NCBI RefSeq assembly: GCF_000161455.1
Contig: NZ_CM000745.1
Coordinates: 579,084 to 643,083, forward strand
Length of the DNA stretch: 64,000 nucleotides
Direction of reading: 5' to 3'
DNA from: Bacillus pseudomycoides DSM 12442
GTDB lineage: Bacteria; Bacillota; Bacilli; Bacillales; Bacillaceae_G
Under the pieces are notes generated by a model. It made no database searches. It was not told the DNA's origin and was given only the letters and a program-made list of their open reading frames with translations. Position numbers and translations under genes: made by a program. Below are positions 27,634 through 36,861 of this stretch, one piece after another; the stretch's first letter is position 1, and each line of letters begins with the position of its first letter.

Positions 27634-29017
27634 AGTCCATCCATTTTACCAGTTTTTTAGAAAGTAGTAATAAAACACATCCTAAAACAATAGCGACTGC
27701 TCCTATAACTGTGAATACTTCTGAATATCCAAGTGAAGTTGTAAAACTAGCGAGTTGACCACCTAAAATGTTGGCGACCCCTGAACTAGCGAGCCAAACG
27801 CCCATCAGTAATGAAGCGAGTTTTACTGGTGCAAGAGAACTGACCATTGATAATCCAACAGGTGATAAGAACAATTCACCTAATGTGTGGAAAAGGTAAG
27901 TAAAGACAATAAATAGTAGGTTTGCTTGCTCTGTAATGTTGTGCTCATCACTACCTGTTTTTAATGTAGCGATAACAAGAACGATATAACCGATTCCAAG
28001 TAAAATCATACCGAGTCCCATTTTTGTTGGGATTTTTAAATCTCCACGTTTTGTTGTAGCCAGCTTAGCCCATAGTGCTGAAATAGCGGGAGCAAGCAAA
28101 ATGATAAATAGTGGATTGACTGATTGGAACCAAGATGTTGGGATTTCCCATCCGAACACAGAACGATCAACAAACTTGCTTGTATATAACGTTAGTGAGC
28201 TACCAGCTTGTTCAAAACCAGCCCAAAAGAAGACGACGAAGCAAGTTAGAATAACGATAACTGCTGTATGTTGTTTTTCTTTTTTTGTGAGTGGTGTATT
28301 ACCAGCTGTTTGTTTCCCTGATGCCGCTTGTAAATCTATTGTTGGTTTTTTACCGATATCACCAAGGTAGCGATTAGACAATGTTGTAAATAAAATTTGT
28401 CCAATAATCATACCGATTGAGGCAGCTAAGAATCCGTAACGGAAGCCGTAATGAACAACGCCATCTACTGTTGTTTTGAATAAATTTTCTGATAAAAATC
28501 CGCAAACGAGTGGAGCTAAAAATGAACCGACGTTAATACCCATATAGAAAATGGTAAATGCACTATCACGTTTTGGGTCATTTTCTTCATACAGTTGTCC
28601 AACAAGTGTAGAAATATTTGGTTTGAAGAAACCATTACCAATAATAATAAGCGCGAGTCCAAGGTATAGGCCGATTTGGTTTTGCAGGGCAAATAGCGTA
28701 AGGTTACCGATTGCCATTGTCACGCCACCTATCGTGATAGCTAAACGTCTTCCAAGAAATCGGTCAGTTAAGTATCCACCAATCATTGGAGTAAAGTAAC
28801 ACGCTCCAGTGTAAAAGCCATAGATAGAAAGTGCCCACCCGGGACTAAATCCAAGACCACCGCTTACTAAAGCTGTTGTTAAGTATAGTGTTAATAATCC
28901 TCGTAATCCATAGTAACTAAATCGTTCCCACATTTCTGTGAAGAAGAGTAAGTATAAACCTGGAGGATGTTTCTTGTTTCGTTGTTGTTTTTTCTCAAGT
29001 TGTATCGTTGATTCCAT
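27632..29017 (-). CDS. POT-family di-/tripeptide transporter
   Basis: Proton-coupled oligopeptide symporter of about 461 residues with 12-14 membrane segments. Diagnostic motifs are the TM1 ExxERFSYYG (FFTEMWERFSYYGLRG) that couples protons, the PTR2 signature FTIFYMGINVGSFLAPLV near TM5 and GGYLTDRFLGRR in the TM2-3 loop. Start ATG 29017 is preceded by AGGAGG; an in-frame ATG seven codons upstream has none. Related to B. subtilis YclF/DtpT. Probably contributes to amino acid supply together with BrnQ, which is divergent from it. Confidence 0.9.
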   Translation of the reverse strand: MESTIQLEKKQQRNKKHPPGLYLLFFTEMWERFSYYGLRGLLTLYLTTALVSGGLGFSPGWALSIYGFYTGACYFTPMIGGYLTDRFLGRRLAITIGGVTMAIGNLTLFALQNQIGLYLGLALIIIGNGFFKPNISTLVGQLYEENDPKRDSAFTIFYMGINVGSFLAPLVCGFLSENLFKTTVDGVVHYGFRYGFLAASIGMIIGQILFTTLSNRYLGDIGKKPTIDLQAASGKQTAGNTPLTKKEKQHTAVIVILTCFVVFFWAGFEQAGSSLTLYTSKFVDRSVFGWEIPTSWFQSVNPLFIILLAPAISALWAKLATTKRGDLKIPTKMGLGMILLGIGYIVLVIATLKTGSDEHNITEQANLLFIVFTYLFHTLGELFLSPVGLSMVSSLAPVKLASLLMGVWLASSGVANILGGQLASFTTSLGYSEVFTVIGAVAIVLGCVLLLLSKKLVKWMD

Positions 29018-29202
29018 TTCAGTTTCCTCCTGACACAAACAAAAACAAAGTTAATAGTTTTGTATATGTAATAGTTTACTTTATTAACTATTACATGTCA
29101 ATAAAGGTTGATTTTTCAGAAGAAATTGGAAAACAGAGCGGATGTAGAATAGGGATTTCTTTTGTGGTAGACTATGGACTATGTTTGTTTTAGCGTATAA
29201 GT

Positions 29203-29392
29203 GAAAATTGAAAAACAATGTAAAACCTTTCTTTTTAGATGGAAGAGAGCATCCGACTATGTATAGAAGCGGTTAGGGCCTTTTTTAGCCCTATGCCATG
29301 GAAAACAAAAGGAGAAAACGAGTGGAGGTCTGCTTTTGTTTTCAAAGCCGCAACTGATATGTTGGAAAATCAAAATCGAGTTATATACCTCT
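29203..29392 (+). repeat. Dispersed structured repeat, copy A (first of a tandem pair)
   Basis: About 185 bp. Blocks shared with copy C: AAATTGAAAAACAAT, TAAAACCTTTCTTTTT, GGAAGAGAGCATC, ATAGAAGCGGTTAG and the end block GCCGCAACTGATATGTTG. Inside are two hairpins: TAGGGC/GCCCTA, and GAAAACAAAAG/CTTTTGTTTTC, a perfect 11-bp stem. The 577-bp gap between the peptide transporter and brnQ consists mainly of this copy and copy B. Confidence 0.75.
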
Positions 29393-29553
29393 TTTTTTTA
29401 ATGGGAGAGAGCATTTGTTCATGGATAGAAGCAGTCAGATCCTTTTCCTGTCTCATACTAAGTGAAGACAAAGAGAGAAGATGAGTGCGAATCATCTTTT
29501 GTTAGGCGTAGCCGCAATTTATATGTTGAACAAACAAAATGTATATAGGGTGA
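29363..29553 (+). repeat. Dispersed structured repeat, copy B (second of the tandem pair)
   Basis: Follows and partly shares its border with copy A. Conserved blocks: GGGAGAGAGCATT, GGATAGAAGCAGTCAGATCC, and GTAGCCGCAATTTATATGTTG near the end. Its internal hairpin is ACAAA..AAGATGA / TCATCTTTTGT, unrelated in sequence to the hairpin in copy A but in the same place. An open reading frame crosses this copy into brnQ, but it is not a credible N-terminal extension. Confidence 0.75.
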
Positions 29554-29594
29554 AAAGGATTCCACTTTATATGAAAGTAACGAAGGAGAAAGAA

Positions 29595-30896
29595 ATGAAA
29601 TCATTACAGAAAAAAGAAATTTTGCTTATGAGCCTGATGTTATTTTCCATGTTTTTTGGAGCTGGAAATCTTATTTTTCCACCTTTCCTTGGATATGAAG
29701 CGGGGAATCATGTATGGATTGCATTGTTGGGCTTTATCATATCAGCAACTGGACTTCCGATATTAGGTGTAATAGCAATCGCTAAGGCCGGAAGTTTCCA
29801 AGGACTAGCAAATCGTGTACATTCCTCTTTTGCAATTATTTTTCCTTGCTTAATTTATTTGTTTATCGGTCCTGGGCTTGGTATACCACGTGCAGGAAGT
29901 TTAGCTTTTGAAATGGGACCAGGTCAATTATTTCCTGATTCCGGTAGTGTGTTGCTACTTATCTATACAGTCATCTTTTTTAGCATTGTATATTGGCTAA
30001 GTTTATCACCATCAAAATTGATGGGGCTGTTTGGGAAACTATTAACACCTTTATTGTTATGTATGATTGCCCTTATTTTTATAAAGAGTATGATTACACC
30101 AGTAGGAGATGTTCAAGTACCAGTGGGGAACTATGGAAATACTCCGGTATTTCAAGGGTTTTTAGATGGGTATTTAACGATGGATGCTTTAGCAGCGTTA
30201 ATCTTTGGAATTGTTGTAGCAAATGCTTTACGTGTAAAAGGAGTACAAGATGAAAAGAACATAGCAAAGTATATGAGCATGGCAGGTATAGGTGCTGGTC
30301 TATTATTATCTCTTATTTACGTTATTCTCGGATATGTCGGATCAATAAGTGGCTCACTTGGAAAATTTGATAATGGTGCACAAGTATTAGCTCATGTGAT
30401 GACTGCATTATTTGGACAGAGCGGTATGATATTATTAGGAATTATTTTTACAGTTGCTTGTTTGTGTGTATCGATCGGACTTGTTACATCTTGTAGTCAG
30501 TTTTTTACAGAAGTATTTCCAAGAGTCTCTTATAAAGTGTGGGCTTTTGTTTTAAGTGTCGTTAGTATGATTCTTGCTAATTTAGGATTAACACAAATTT
30601 TAAAAGTATCAGTCCCTATTCTTGGGTTTATTTATCCGATTGCTTTAACACTTATTATTTTAGGACTATGTCATAAGTATATCGGTAAGTATACGTATAT
30701 ATATCCAGTGACTATTGGACTAGTAGCGGTGTTTAGTGGAATAGATATTTTAAATCGTAACGTGCTACTTTCAAAATGGACATCTATATTAGAACACATT
30801 CCTTTATATACAGAAGGAGTAGGATGGATTATTCCAGCGATTGTAGGTGGCTGCTTAGGAATGATTGTAAGTGCTTGTATGAATAAAAAGGATTAG
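29595..30896 (+). CDS. brnQ: Branched-chain amino acid:cation symporter
   Basis: LIVCS-family sodium or proton symporter for leucine, isoleucine and valine, 433 residues, about 12 membrane segments. Characteristic N-terminus: LMLFSMFFGAGNLIFPPFLGYEAG. GPGLGIPRAGSLAFE follows near TM3. ATG 29595 is chosen because GAAGGAG (29582-29588) precedes it; upstream in-frame sequence is repeat DNA. The leader carries tandem copies A and B of the structured repeat, which could influence expression. Paralogues are common in Bacillus, so the exact copy number in this genome is unknown. Confidence 0.92.
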   Translation: MKSLQKKEILLMSLMLFSMFFGAGNLIFPPFLGYEAGNHVWIALLGFIISATGLPILGVIAIAKAGSFQGLANRVHSSFAIIFPCLIYLFIGPGLGIPRAGSLAFEMGPGQLFPDSGSVLLLIYTVIFFSIVYWLSLSPSKLMGLFGKLLTPLLLCMIALIFIKSMITPVGDVQVPVGNYGNTPVFQGFLDGYLTMDALAALIFGIVVANALRVKGVQDEKNIAKYMSMAGIGAGLLLSLIYVILGYVGSISGSLGKFDNGAQVLAHVMTALFGQSGMILLGIIFTVACLCVSIGLVTSCSQFFTEVFPRVSYKVWAFVLSVVSMILANLGLTQILKVSVPILGFIYPIALTLIILGLCHKYIGKYTYIYPVTIGLVAVFSGIDILNRNVLLSKWTSILEHIPLYTEGVGWIIPAIVGGCLGMIVSACMNKKD

Positions 30897-30897
30897 A

Positions 30898-30936
30898 AGA
30901 AAAAGGTGTTTTCTATACTGGAAAACGCCTTTTTTG
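30898..30936. terminator. brnQ terminator
   Basis: AAAAAGGTGTTTTC / GGAAAACGCCTTTTTT with a six-base loop, also followed from the other side by the reverse-strand gene at 30938. Confidence 0.88.
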
Positions 30937-30937
30937 T

Positions 30938-31486
30938 TTAATCTAATTCACCTATAAACCAAATTTCTTTGTCATTGTAATCAGAATCAGTAAAAATTTC
31001 TGTATATCCTTTTACTTGTAATTCGTTAGGTATATGTAAGCCGCATTCTTGTTCAATCTCGCGTTCTTGTGGTAATGGAATCCACTGTGGTCCGTCCATG
31101 TATCTACCTAGAAAGCCTTCAAAAAATCGTTCTATTCCTTGTTTACTACATACAATTAAGATATTAGAAGCTTGTAAATTAGGAAAAGAGACAACAAAAT
31201 AAATACGATACTCTTTTTCAGTTGTAGTTTTTATACGGATTAAATGCTCTACTCGATTGATTGCTGTCTGTAAATAAAATCGTTTAATCGAGTTCGATTT
31301 ACGTTTTGAATGCATATAAGAAGGATTGAAGGGAAGATGAATAGACCAGCAACCTAAAGCAGACTGTTCATTAGCATTTGGTAAAGAGTTTGTATGTATA
31401 GTCGTATATTGCAAGAAATTTCGGAATGCGCGCCTTAGACCACGGGTTTTCTTTTTTGAGTTATTGTTCCAAATTGATTGTTCCAA
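30938..31486 (-). CDS. DUF3916-like protein
   Basis: Soluble protein of 182 residues. After a basic start (KKKTRGLRRAFRNFLQ) it contains HLPFNPSYM, IRIKTTTEKEYRIYFVVSFPNL and FEGFLGRYMDGPQWIPLP, a pattern I associate with the Bacillus DUF3916 family. No catalytic motif is evident. The start is TTG (reverse strand 31486-31484), preceded by GAGGTG with usual spacing; an ATG alternative is not available. Single gene, function unknown. Confidence 0.62.
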   Translation of the reverse strand: MEQSIWNNNSKKKTRGLRRAFRNFLQYTTIHTNSLPNANEQSALGCWSIHLPFNPSYMHSKRKSNSIKRFYLQTAINRVEHLIRIKTTTEKEYRIYFVVSFPNLQASNILIVCSKQGIERFFEGFLGRYMDGPQWIPLPQEREIEQECGLHIPNELQVKGYTEIFTDSDYNDKEIWFIGELD

Positions 31487-31700
31487 AGCAACACCTCATA
31501 AGCAATATTTTTTATTTTTCTAGTTACGCTGAAAAGAAGAAGGAGAAATGCTATTTATTACTATAATAGCAGAAACTAGGAAATGTTAGAGAAATTTCTC
31601 TTAAAAAATGAATAAGCTAATAGTATGATGTAAGTAATGGGTAATTTCACCAATTATATGTATAGTACCATTTTAGCAGCATGATTAGAGGGGGGAGAGA

Positions 31701-33422
31701 ATGAAACAGGATTTAAACAAAAAAATAGAAGCTCTAGAAACAGCGATTGATACAATCCAAGAGGCGCTCTATGAATTAAAGGCACAGCAAAGGGAAATAG
31801 AAGTAGAAAAAGTTCAACAGGAGAGAGAGCAGAAGAAACAAGAAACTAGTATCCCTGCACCAAATGTGAGAAAAGAAGAAATTGTCGTTAATGAAGAAAG
31901 AGTGAAAGAACCAGAAGTAAAACAAGTAGATATTTCTGCATTTAAGCCTGAACCGTTTGATATTATAAAATTTTGTCAAACATGGCTGCCACGTATTTTC
32001 GTTGCTATTATGCTACTGGGGGTAATTTGGCTCTTTAAAGCGGGAGTAGATGCGGGATTACTTACTCCAGCAATTCGTATTGTATTTGGCGTAGTATTAT
32101 CAGTTGGTTTGTACTATGTAGGTGATCTGCAAATAAAACAGGAACGTCAAGCTTTAGGGTTAGTATTAGCTGGGGGGAGTATTACAGGTATTGTTTTAAC
32201 GACATTCGCTGCACATTATTTGTATCATTTCTTTCCGGCAACCATTGCATTTATATTAAATATTATTTGGATTATACTTGGCATCTATCTAGCTAAGCGA
32301 TATCAATCAGAGTATCTCGCTATATTTGTATCTGTAGGTGCCTTTTTTGTACCGTTCTTATTAAATAGTACAACACCTAATTCTTACATTTTCTTTGGAT
32401 ATGAAGCAATATTAACGATTAGTTTATTATGGTATGCGTATAAGAACCGTTATCAATATTTATATATGGTGTCTTATTGTGTTTCTGTACTTGTAACATT
32501 TGTCTTCTTTGTCATTATGACAGTGTTACTAGGAAATTTAAATGTACAATTAACAGTTGTGTATGGATTCATTCATATTACACTTTTTTGGCATATGTTT
32601 ATGAACCGAAGTTTTATTTATCAACCTAGAATGGCGTTGTTTAGTGCGAATGCAATCTTCTTTATTATGGCAATTGTAAAAATTCCAGACTTTACAACAT
32701 GGGGATTATTGATTAGTACAATTGTGCACGCTGTAATGTTTGTAGCTGAATATACGAAAAATAAAAAATCATTATTTACGGATCTTTTATTTGGATTTGC
32801 AATGGGATCGTTTAGTTTAGCGATTTTATATGAGTTCAGCTTAGTAAATGGATCGATCATCTTAATGTTACAAGGATTCTTAGGTGTTGTTACTTCTGTT
32901 AAATTGAAACAAGAAATTAAGTTTTATATAAGCGCTGTTATTTATGCGATTGGTATGCTTCAAACGCTCGTTAGTCCATTTGAAGCATTTATGTCAGCTG
33001 CTTTTGTAGCTCACTTCATTTTGCTTGGAACATTTTATTATGGCATGATGAGAGTGAAACCAATGTTACAACATTTTGGAAAACATGTGTATTCGATTAC
33101 ACTGTACGGCTTTATGGTACTTGTATTTATTACAATTACTAGAATAGGAGAGGTTCTTTCAACAAGCGGAAGTATCATTAGTGTACCTGTCTCTCTTTTA
33201 TGGATGATATATGCTTTAGTTTCAGTTTGGTTTGGGCGTAATAGAAGAATGAATGAAATACTGTATGCGGGGCTAGTGGTGTTAGTTGTGACAGTGAGTA
33301 AGTTATTCTTCTTAGATTTACCAGAAGTATCAATGATGATTCGTGCAGTATTATTCTTACTTATTGGTGGACTAGGAATTGTTATTTCTAGAATGTTTTT
33401 CTCAAAAGAAAAAGATGAGTAG
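31701..33422 (+). CDS. DUF2339 multi-TM membrane protein
   Basis: Membrane protein of 573 residues. Residues 1 to about 60 form a highly charged coiled coil (QQREIEVEKVQQEREQKKQE), then a linker to about 90, then some 15 hydrophobic segments to the C-terminus. The first membrane block WLPRIFVAIMLLGVIWLFKAGVDAGLLTPAIRI is typical for DUF2339. The function of the family is unknown. ATG 31701 follows GGGGGGAG. Single gene with its own terminator. Confidence 0.75.
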   Translation: MKQDLNKKIEALETAIDTIQEALYELKAQQREIEVEKVQQEREQKKQETSIPAPNVRKEEIVVNEERVKEPEVKQVDISAFKPEPFDIIKFCQTWLPRIFVAIMLLGVIWLFKAGVDAGLLTPAIRIVFGVVLSVGLYYVGDLQIKQERQALGLVLAGGSITGIVLTTFAAHYLYHFFPATIAFILNIIWIILGIYLAKRYQSEYLAIFVSVGAFFVPFLLNSTTPNSYIFFGYEAILTISLLWYAYKNRYQYLYMVSYCVSVLVTFVFFVIMTVLLGNLNVQLTVVYGFIHITLFWHMFMNRSFIYQPRMALFSANAIFFIMAIVKIPDFTTWGLLISTIVHAVMFVAEYTKNKKSLFTDLLFGFAMGSFSLAILYEFSLVNGSIILMLQGFLGVVTSVKLKQEIKFYISAVIYAIGMLQTLVSPFEAFMSAAFVAHFILLGTFYYGMMRVKPMLQHFGKHVYSITLYGFMVLVFITITRIGEVLSTSGSIISVPVSLLWMIYALVSVWFGRNRRMNEILYAGLVVLVVTVSKLFFLDLPEVSMMIRAVLFLLIGGLGIVISRMFFSKEKDE

Positions 33423-33423
33423 T

Positions 33424-33455
33424 AAAAAAGCAATCCATTTAGGATTGCTTTTTTT
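33424..33455. terminator. Bidirectional terminator
   Basis: AAAAAAGCAATCC / GGATTGCTTTTTTT between the convergent DUF2339 gene and the secreted-protein gene. Confidence 0.9.
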
Positions 33456-33456
33456 A

Positions 33457-35010
33457 TTATTTATTATTAATAGTGACAGCTTCATTATATTTTGTCGTTG
33501 TATTTTGACGAAGACGCAAAGTGGCTTGTCCAGTTGTATTTGGTGCGAGTTGTACATTTACTACTTTTTCAGCAAAACCTAGACTATTTGTTATGAAAGA
33601 GAATGCATTACTATATCCAAAGCTAGAAGGCCAAGTACCATTTTCATTTTGGATTTTCGCAACTTGTGATCCTCCAGTTGTGAAAATTCCTAGAGAATAA
33701 TTACTATATGTTGTATTTGGTAATAAGTTATTTAATTGAATTTTCACTTGGAATACTTCATTGTTTGGCAGGATACTAGGATGCGTAACTACGTAATTAT
33801 TTACAGGTGTAGTTACTGTACTGCTATATCCATATGAACCTGGCTTAAATGTATTTGTATTGAACCATTTATATCCTTGATTTGGGGCGCTCCAAGGTTC
33901 TGGTTGTGGCTCAGTTGATAAATTAGGTTGCTCAAATGTTTGTAAAGGTGTTGGGTTATCAAGTTGTAAGCCATTTACTTGATCTAAACTTGTATAGGTT
34001 TCTTGTTTAGATAACCAATTAACGATATTTTCCAATAAGATAGCGTCATTTTCTTCTTTATACCCATCATATGTTTTTTTTGCTTGTCCTGTATCTTCAC
34101 GAACATATTTTGGTGAGGCATCCTCAACAGGAGAAGAATCGCCGATAAATGCTGCTTTTCCAAGACCAACTTTAGCAATAGCAGCAAAAGGACCTTCTGC
34201 AATACCGCCACCATTATAAACACCACTATCAACAGCGTTATTCCATTTTGATGGGTTTTCTGGAAGGTACACGATTCCTTTTGCTAATTTAGTGTTTGTA
34301 ATGGCAAGTGTAGAACCAGCATGCATAGCTACTGATGAAACACCTTTCGTAATACCAAAGGATTGTTCAGGTGATACAATATTTTTGGCAGAAACATCTC
34401 CAAGCGCATTATAGCGAAAGCGAATACCAAAGTTTTGAGATAACCAATCGGAGCTTTCCACTCCTTGCATTGCTGGCGAGTTTGCTTCTTCACTAGACAT
34501 ACCTTTTGCAGGGTTGTCCCATGCACCACGTCTGTATCCATTAAATACCTCTGAAGAATCCCAGCGATTCTTATTTCGGTCTGCATTATAATGATCTGCG
34601 ATAAAGAAAATACTACCACCATTTTTAACATACTGTAACATAGCATCTTGTTCAGATTTTTTATAAGGAATATTTGCTTCAGGAACAATAAACACATTAT
34701 AATCTTTTAAATTTTCATATGTAATAGGTGTAGATTGGCGAAGCTCTTTTACAAAATATCCATTTTTAGAAATACCATTTCCAAAATCGGAAAAACCACC
34801 ATCAATGACCCAATCAGCTGTACCTGCTGTTTGCCCATGTGTATTATCAAATAATACTTTCTTCCCATTGTTTTGATTTACAACTTTTGCAGCAATTTCA
34901 GGTGCTGGATCTGTAGAACTTTCAGCGAAAGCAGGTGGAATATAAGTGCTTCCGATACTGAGTGTAATTGCTGTTGCTAAAGAAAGTTTAAGCCATTTTT
35001 TGTTCTTCAT
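33457..35010 (-). CDS. Secreted protein with a GldG/DUF4350-like amidotransferase-fold domain
   Basis: Exported protein of 517 residues. The signal peptide is 1-29 (ending AFA). Residues about 45-330 resemble the class-I glutamine-amidotransferase-like fold of DUF4350/GldG proteins: GKKVLFDNTHGQTAGTADW, NVFIVPEANIPYKKSEQDAM and VKNGGSIFFIADHYNADR. These are followed by KAAFIGDSSPVEDASPKY. The C-terminal 150 residues form an Ig-like beta domain ending TTTKYNEAVTINNK, with no LPXTG. Histidines and aspartates in FDNTHGQ and ADHYNAD could bind metal, and some relatives are annotated as secreted nucleases, but I cannot support an activity. ATG 35010 follows AGGGGGA. Confidence 0.6.
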   Translation of the reverse strand: MKNKKWLKLSLATAITLSIGSTYIPPAFAESSTDPAPEIAAKVVNQNNGKKVLFDNTHGQTAGTADWVIDGGFSDFGNGISKNGYFVKELRQSTPITYENLKDYNVFIVPEANIPYKKSEQDAMLQYVKNGGSIFFIADHYNADRNKNRWDSSEVFNGYRRGAWDNPAKGMSSEEANSPAMQGVESSDWLSQNFGIRFRYNALGDVSAKNIVSPEQSFGITKGVSSVAMHAGSTLAITNTKLAKGIVYLPENPSKWNNAVDSGVYNGGGIAEGPFAAIAKVGLGKAAFIGDSSPVEDASPKYVREDTGQAKKTYDGYKEENDAILLENIVNWLSKQETYTSLDQVNGLQLDNPTPLQTFEQPNLSTEPQPEPWSAPNQGYKWFNTNTFKPGSYGYSSTVTTPVNNYVVTHPSILPNNEVFQVKIQLNNLLPNTTYSNYSLGIFTTGGSQVAKIQNENGTWPSSFGYSNAFSFITNSLGFAEKVVNVQLAPNTTGQATLRLRQNTTTKYNEAVTINNK

Positions 35011-35157
35011 AGAAGAATCCCCCTAATAATAAATATATGTCCCTTAATAATGTAATGGATTTTTTTATGAAAATAAAGATGGAAAATGTGAAATATACAA
35101 AAAATTTGTAAAAATAACATGAATTTTGTTGATAAATATTTGTGTGAAAAATAAGAA

Positions 35158-35186
35158 AACCCCTTCCTCGCTATCAGGAAGGGGTA
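35158..35186 (-). terminator. Terminator of the amino acid permease
   Basis: CCCCTTCCT / AGGAAGGGG with a seven-base loop; T-rich on the reverse-strand side. Confidence 0.82.
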
Positions 35187-35192
35187 ACATAT

Positions 35193-36584
35193 TTAACTGA
35201 TTTTTGAATTTTCTACAGCATCTATCTTATGAAATCCTTTTAAGTAATATACAACTACCAATGCAATTAACCAAATTGGACCAACAATTAATGCAATTCG
35301 TGTATCCTCTGAATAAGCCATAATTCCTAATACTAATGTAAGGAAACCGAGTGAAAAATAAGAACTTAATGGATACAAAGGCATTTTATACGTTAAATTT
35401 TGCTTAGTTTGTGCTGGTAATCCTTTTCGGAATCGGATTTGGGTAACTAATATGATCCCCCATGTCCAAATTGCGCCGAACGTTGAAATACTAGTAAGCC
35501 ATGTAAATACTTTTGCAGGAACAAGATAGTTTAAAATAACACCAGCTAGTAGGACGAAAGAAGTTGCTAAAATTCCTTTACTTGGAATCCCATTTTTATT
35601 CAAACGGCCGAACTTTTCAGGTGCCTTTTTTTGTTGCGCCAATGTAAATAACATACGTCCCGTACTAAATAGACCACCGTTACAAGAAGAAAGAGCCGCT
35701 GTTAAGACGACAAAGTTAATAATCCCTGCTGCTTTTGCTATACCAATTTGTTGGAATGTTAATACAAATGGACTTCCTTTATCGCCAAGTTCATTCCATG
35801 GATAAATTGCCATCATAACAAATAAGGCTCCAACGTAGAACAGTAAAATACGCCAAAATACGTTATCAATTGCTTTTGCGAGTGTTTTCTTTGGATTTTG
35901 TGCTTCACCAGCTGTGACACCGATGAGCTCGACTCCTAGATAAGCGAATAAAACCATTTGTAAGGAAAGAAGTAACCCAGAAAAACCATTTGGAAACCAT
36001 CCGCCGTGTGACCAAAGATTTGAAATACCAGTGGCGATACCATCATTTCCAAATCCAAATAAAATAATTCCTGTACCAATTACAATCATACTGATAATTG
36101 TGACAATTTTAATTAAAGCAAACCAAAATTCAAGTTCCCCGAATACTTTTACAGATAAAAAGTTAAATGCACTCATTAATACGAGAGCCATTAATGCCCA
36201 AATCCAGCGCGGGATATCCGGGAACCAAAACTCCATATAAATACCAGCGGCAGTGATTTCTGCCATACAAGTAACAACCCATAAAAACCAGTAGTTCCAA
36301 CCAGTGATATAACCTGCTAACGGTCCTAAATAATCATGTGCATATTTGCTAAAAGAACCAGCAACAGGCTGTTCAATTGCCATTTCCCCAAGAGCGCGCA
36401 TAATGAAGAAGATAACGAGTCCAGCAATCATATAGGCTAATAGAATAGAAGGTCCAGCTAATTTAATAGCGGAAGCAGATCCTAAAAATAGTCCTACGCC
36501 AATAGCGGATCCAAGAGACATCAATGTGATGTGCCGTTGTTTTAGACCGCGGTTTAAATTTCCTGATTTGTTTGTGTTTTGCAT
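35193..36584 (-). CDS. Amino acid permease, AapA/AlaP-like (APC superfamily)
   Basis: Amino acid-proton symporter of 463 residues with 12 membrane helices. The AAT-family motif in TM1 is SLGSAIGVGLFLGSASAIKLAGP, followed by ALGEMAIEQPVAGSFSKYAHDYLGP and the TM6-8 region LGVELIGVTAGEAQNPKKT. It resembles B. subtilis AapA and YtnA/AlaP, which carry alanine, serine or glycine. ATG 36584 follows AGGAGG. Substrate is by family only. Confidence 0.82.
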   Translation of the reverse strand: MQNTNKSGNLNRGLKQRHITLMSLGSAIGVGLFLGSASAIKLAGPSILLAYMIAGLVIFFIMRALGEMAIEQPVAGSFSKYAHDYLGPLAGYITGWNYWFLWVVTCMAEITAAGIYMEFWFPDIPRWIWALMALVLMSAFNFLSVKVFGELEFWFALIKIVTIISMIVIGTGIILFGFGNDGIATGISNLWSHGGWFPNGFSGLLLSLQMVLFAYLGVELIGVTAGEAQNPKKTLAKAIDNVFWRILLFYVGALFVMMAIYPWNELGDKGSPFVLTFQQIGIAKAAGIINFVVLTAALSSCNGGLFSTGRMLFTLAQQKKAPEKFGRLNKNGIPSKGILATSFVLLAGVILNYLVPAKVFTWLTSISTFGAIWTWGIILVTQIRFRKGLPAQTKQNLTYKMPLYPLSSYFSLGFLTLVLGIMAYSEDTRIALIVGPIWLIALVVVYYLKGFHKIDAVENSKIS

Positions 36585-36730
36585 AAGAAGCCTCCTTGTA
36601 GGATGAAAAAGTTTGAATACGCTTACTTGATGTTTAACTATTTTAAATTATAAAACATTTCTTTCTGTTATGCTACAAAAATAGTCGATGTATGCTGTAC
36701 TATATCTATATTTGTCAGACCTAAACTTAA

Positions 36731-36742
36731 AATTCGAACTAT
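36731..36742 (+). promoter_or_regulatory. PurR box upstream of the purine permease
   Basis: AATTCGAACTAT matches the PurBox AWWWCGAACWWT at every position, 120 bp upstream of a purine permease gene and next to a possible -35 TTGACT (36754-36759). PurR normally needs a second, inverted and often weak box 16-17 bp away; I see only a poor candidate near 36757. Confidence 0.55.
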
Positions 36743-36861
36743 TATTGAATATATTGACTCTTCTTTTTATTGGTTGGTAAGATTAAGTATTACATTTTCT
36801 CATATAATAGTAAGAAAAGAATGTGTGATAATAATTCATTGTGTAGGAAGGGTACTTAAGC

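Noticed and set aside
29108..29128. CodY box upstream of brnQ
   Set aside because: ATTTTTCAGAAGAAA has about four mismatches to AATTTTCWGAAAATT; too weak to claim.
29481..29594. Open frame extending brnQ 38 codons upstream
   Set aside because: It runs through repeat copy B, has no ribosome binding site, and the family starts at ATG 29595 with GAAGGAG upstream.
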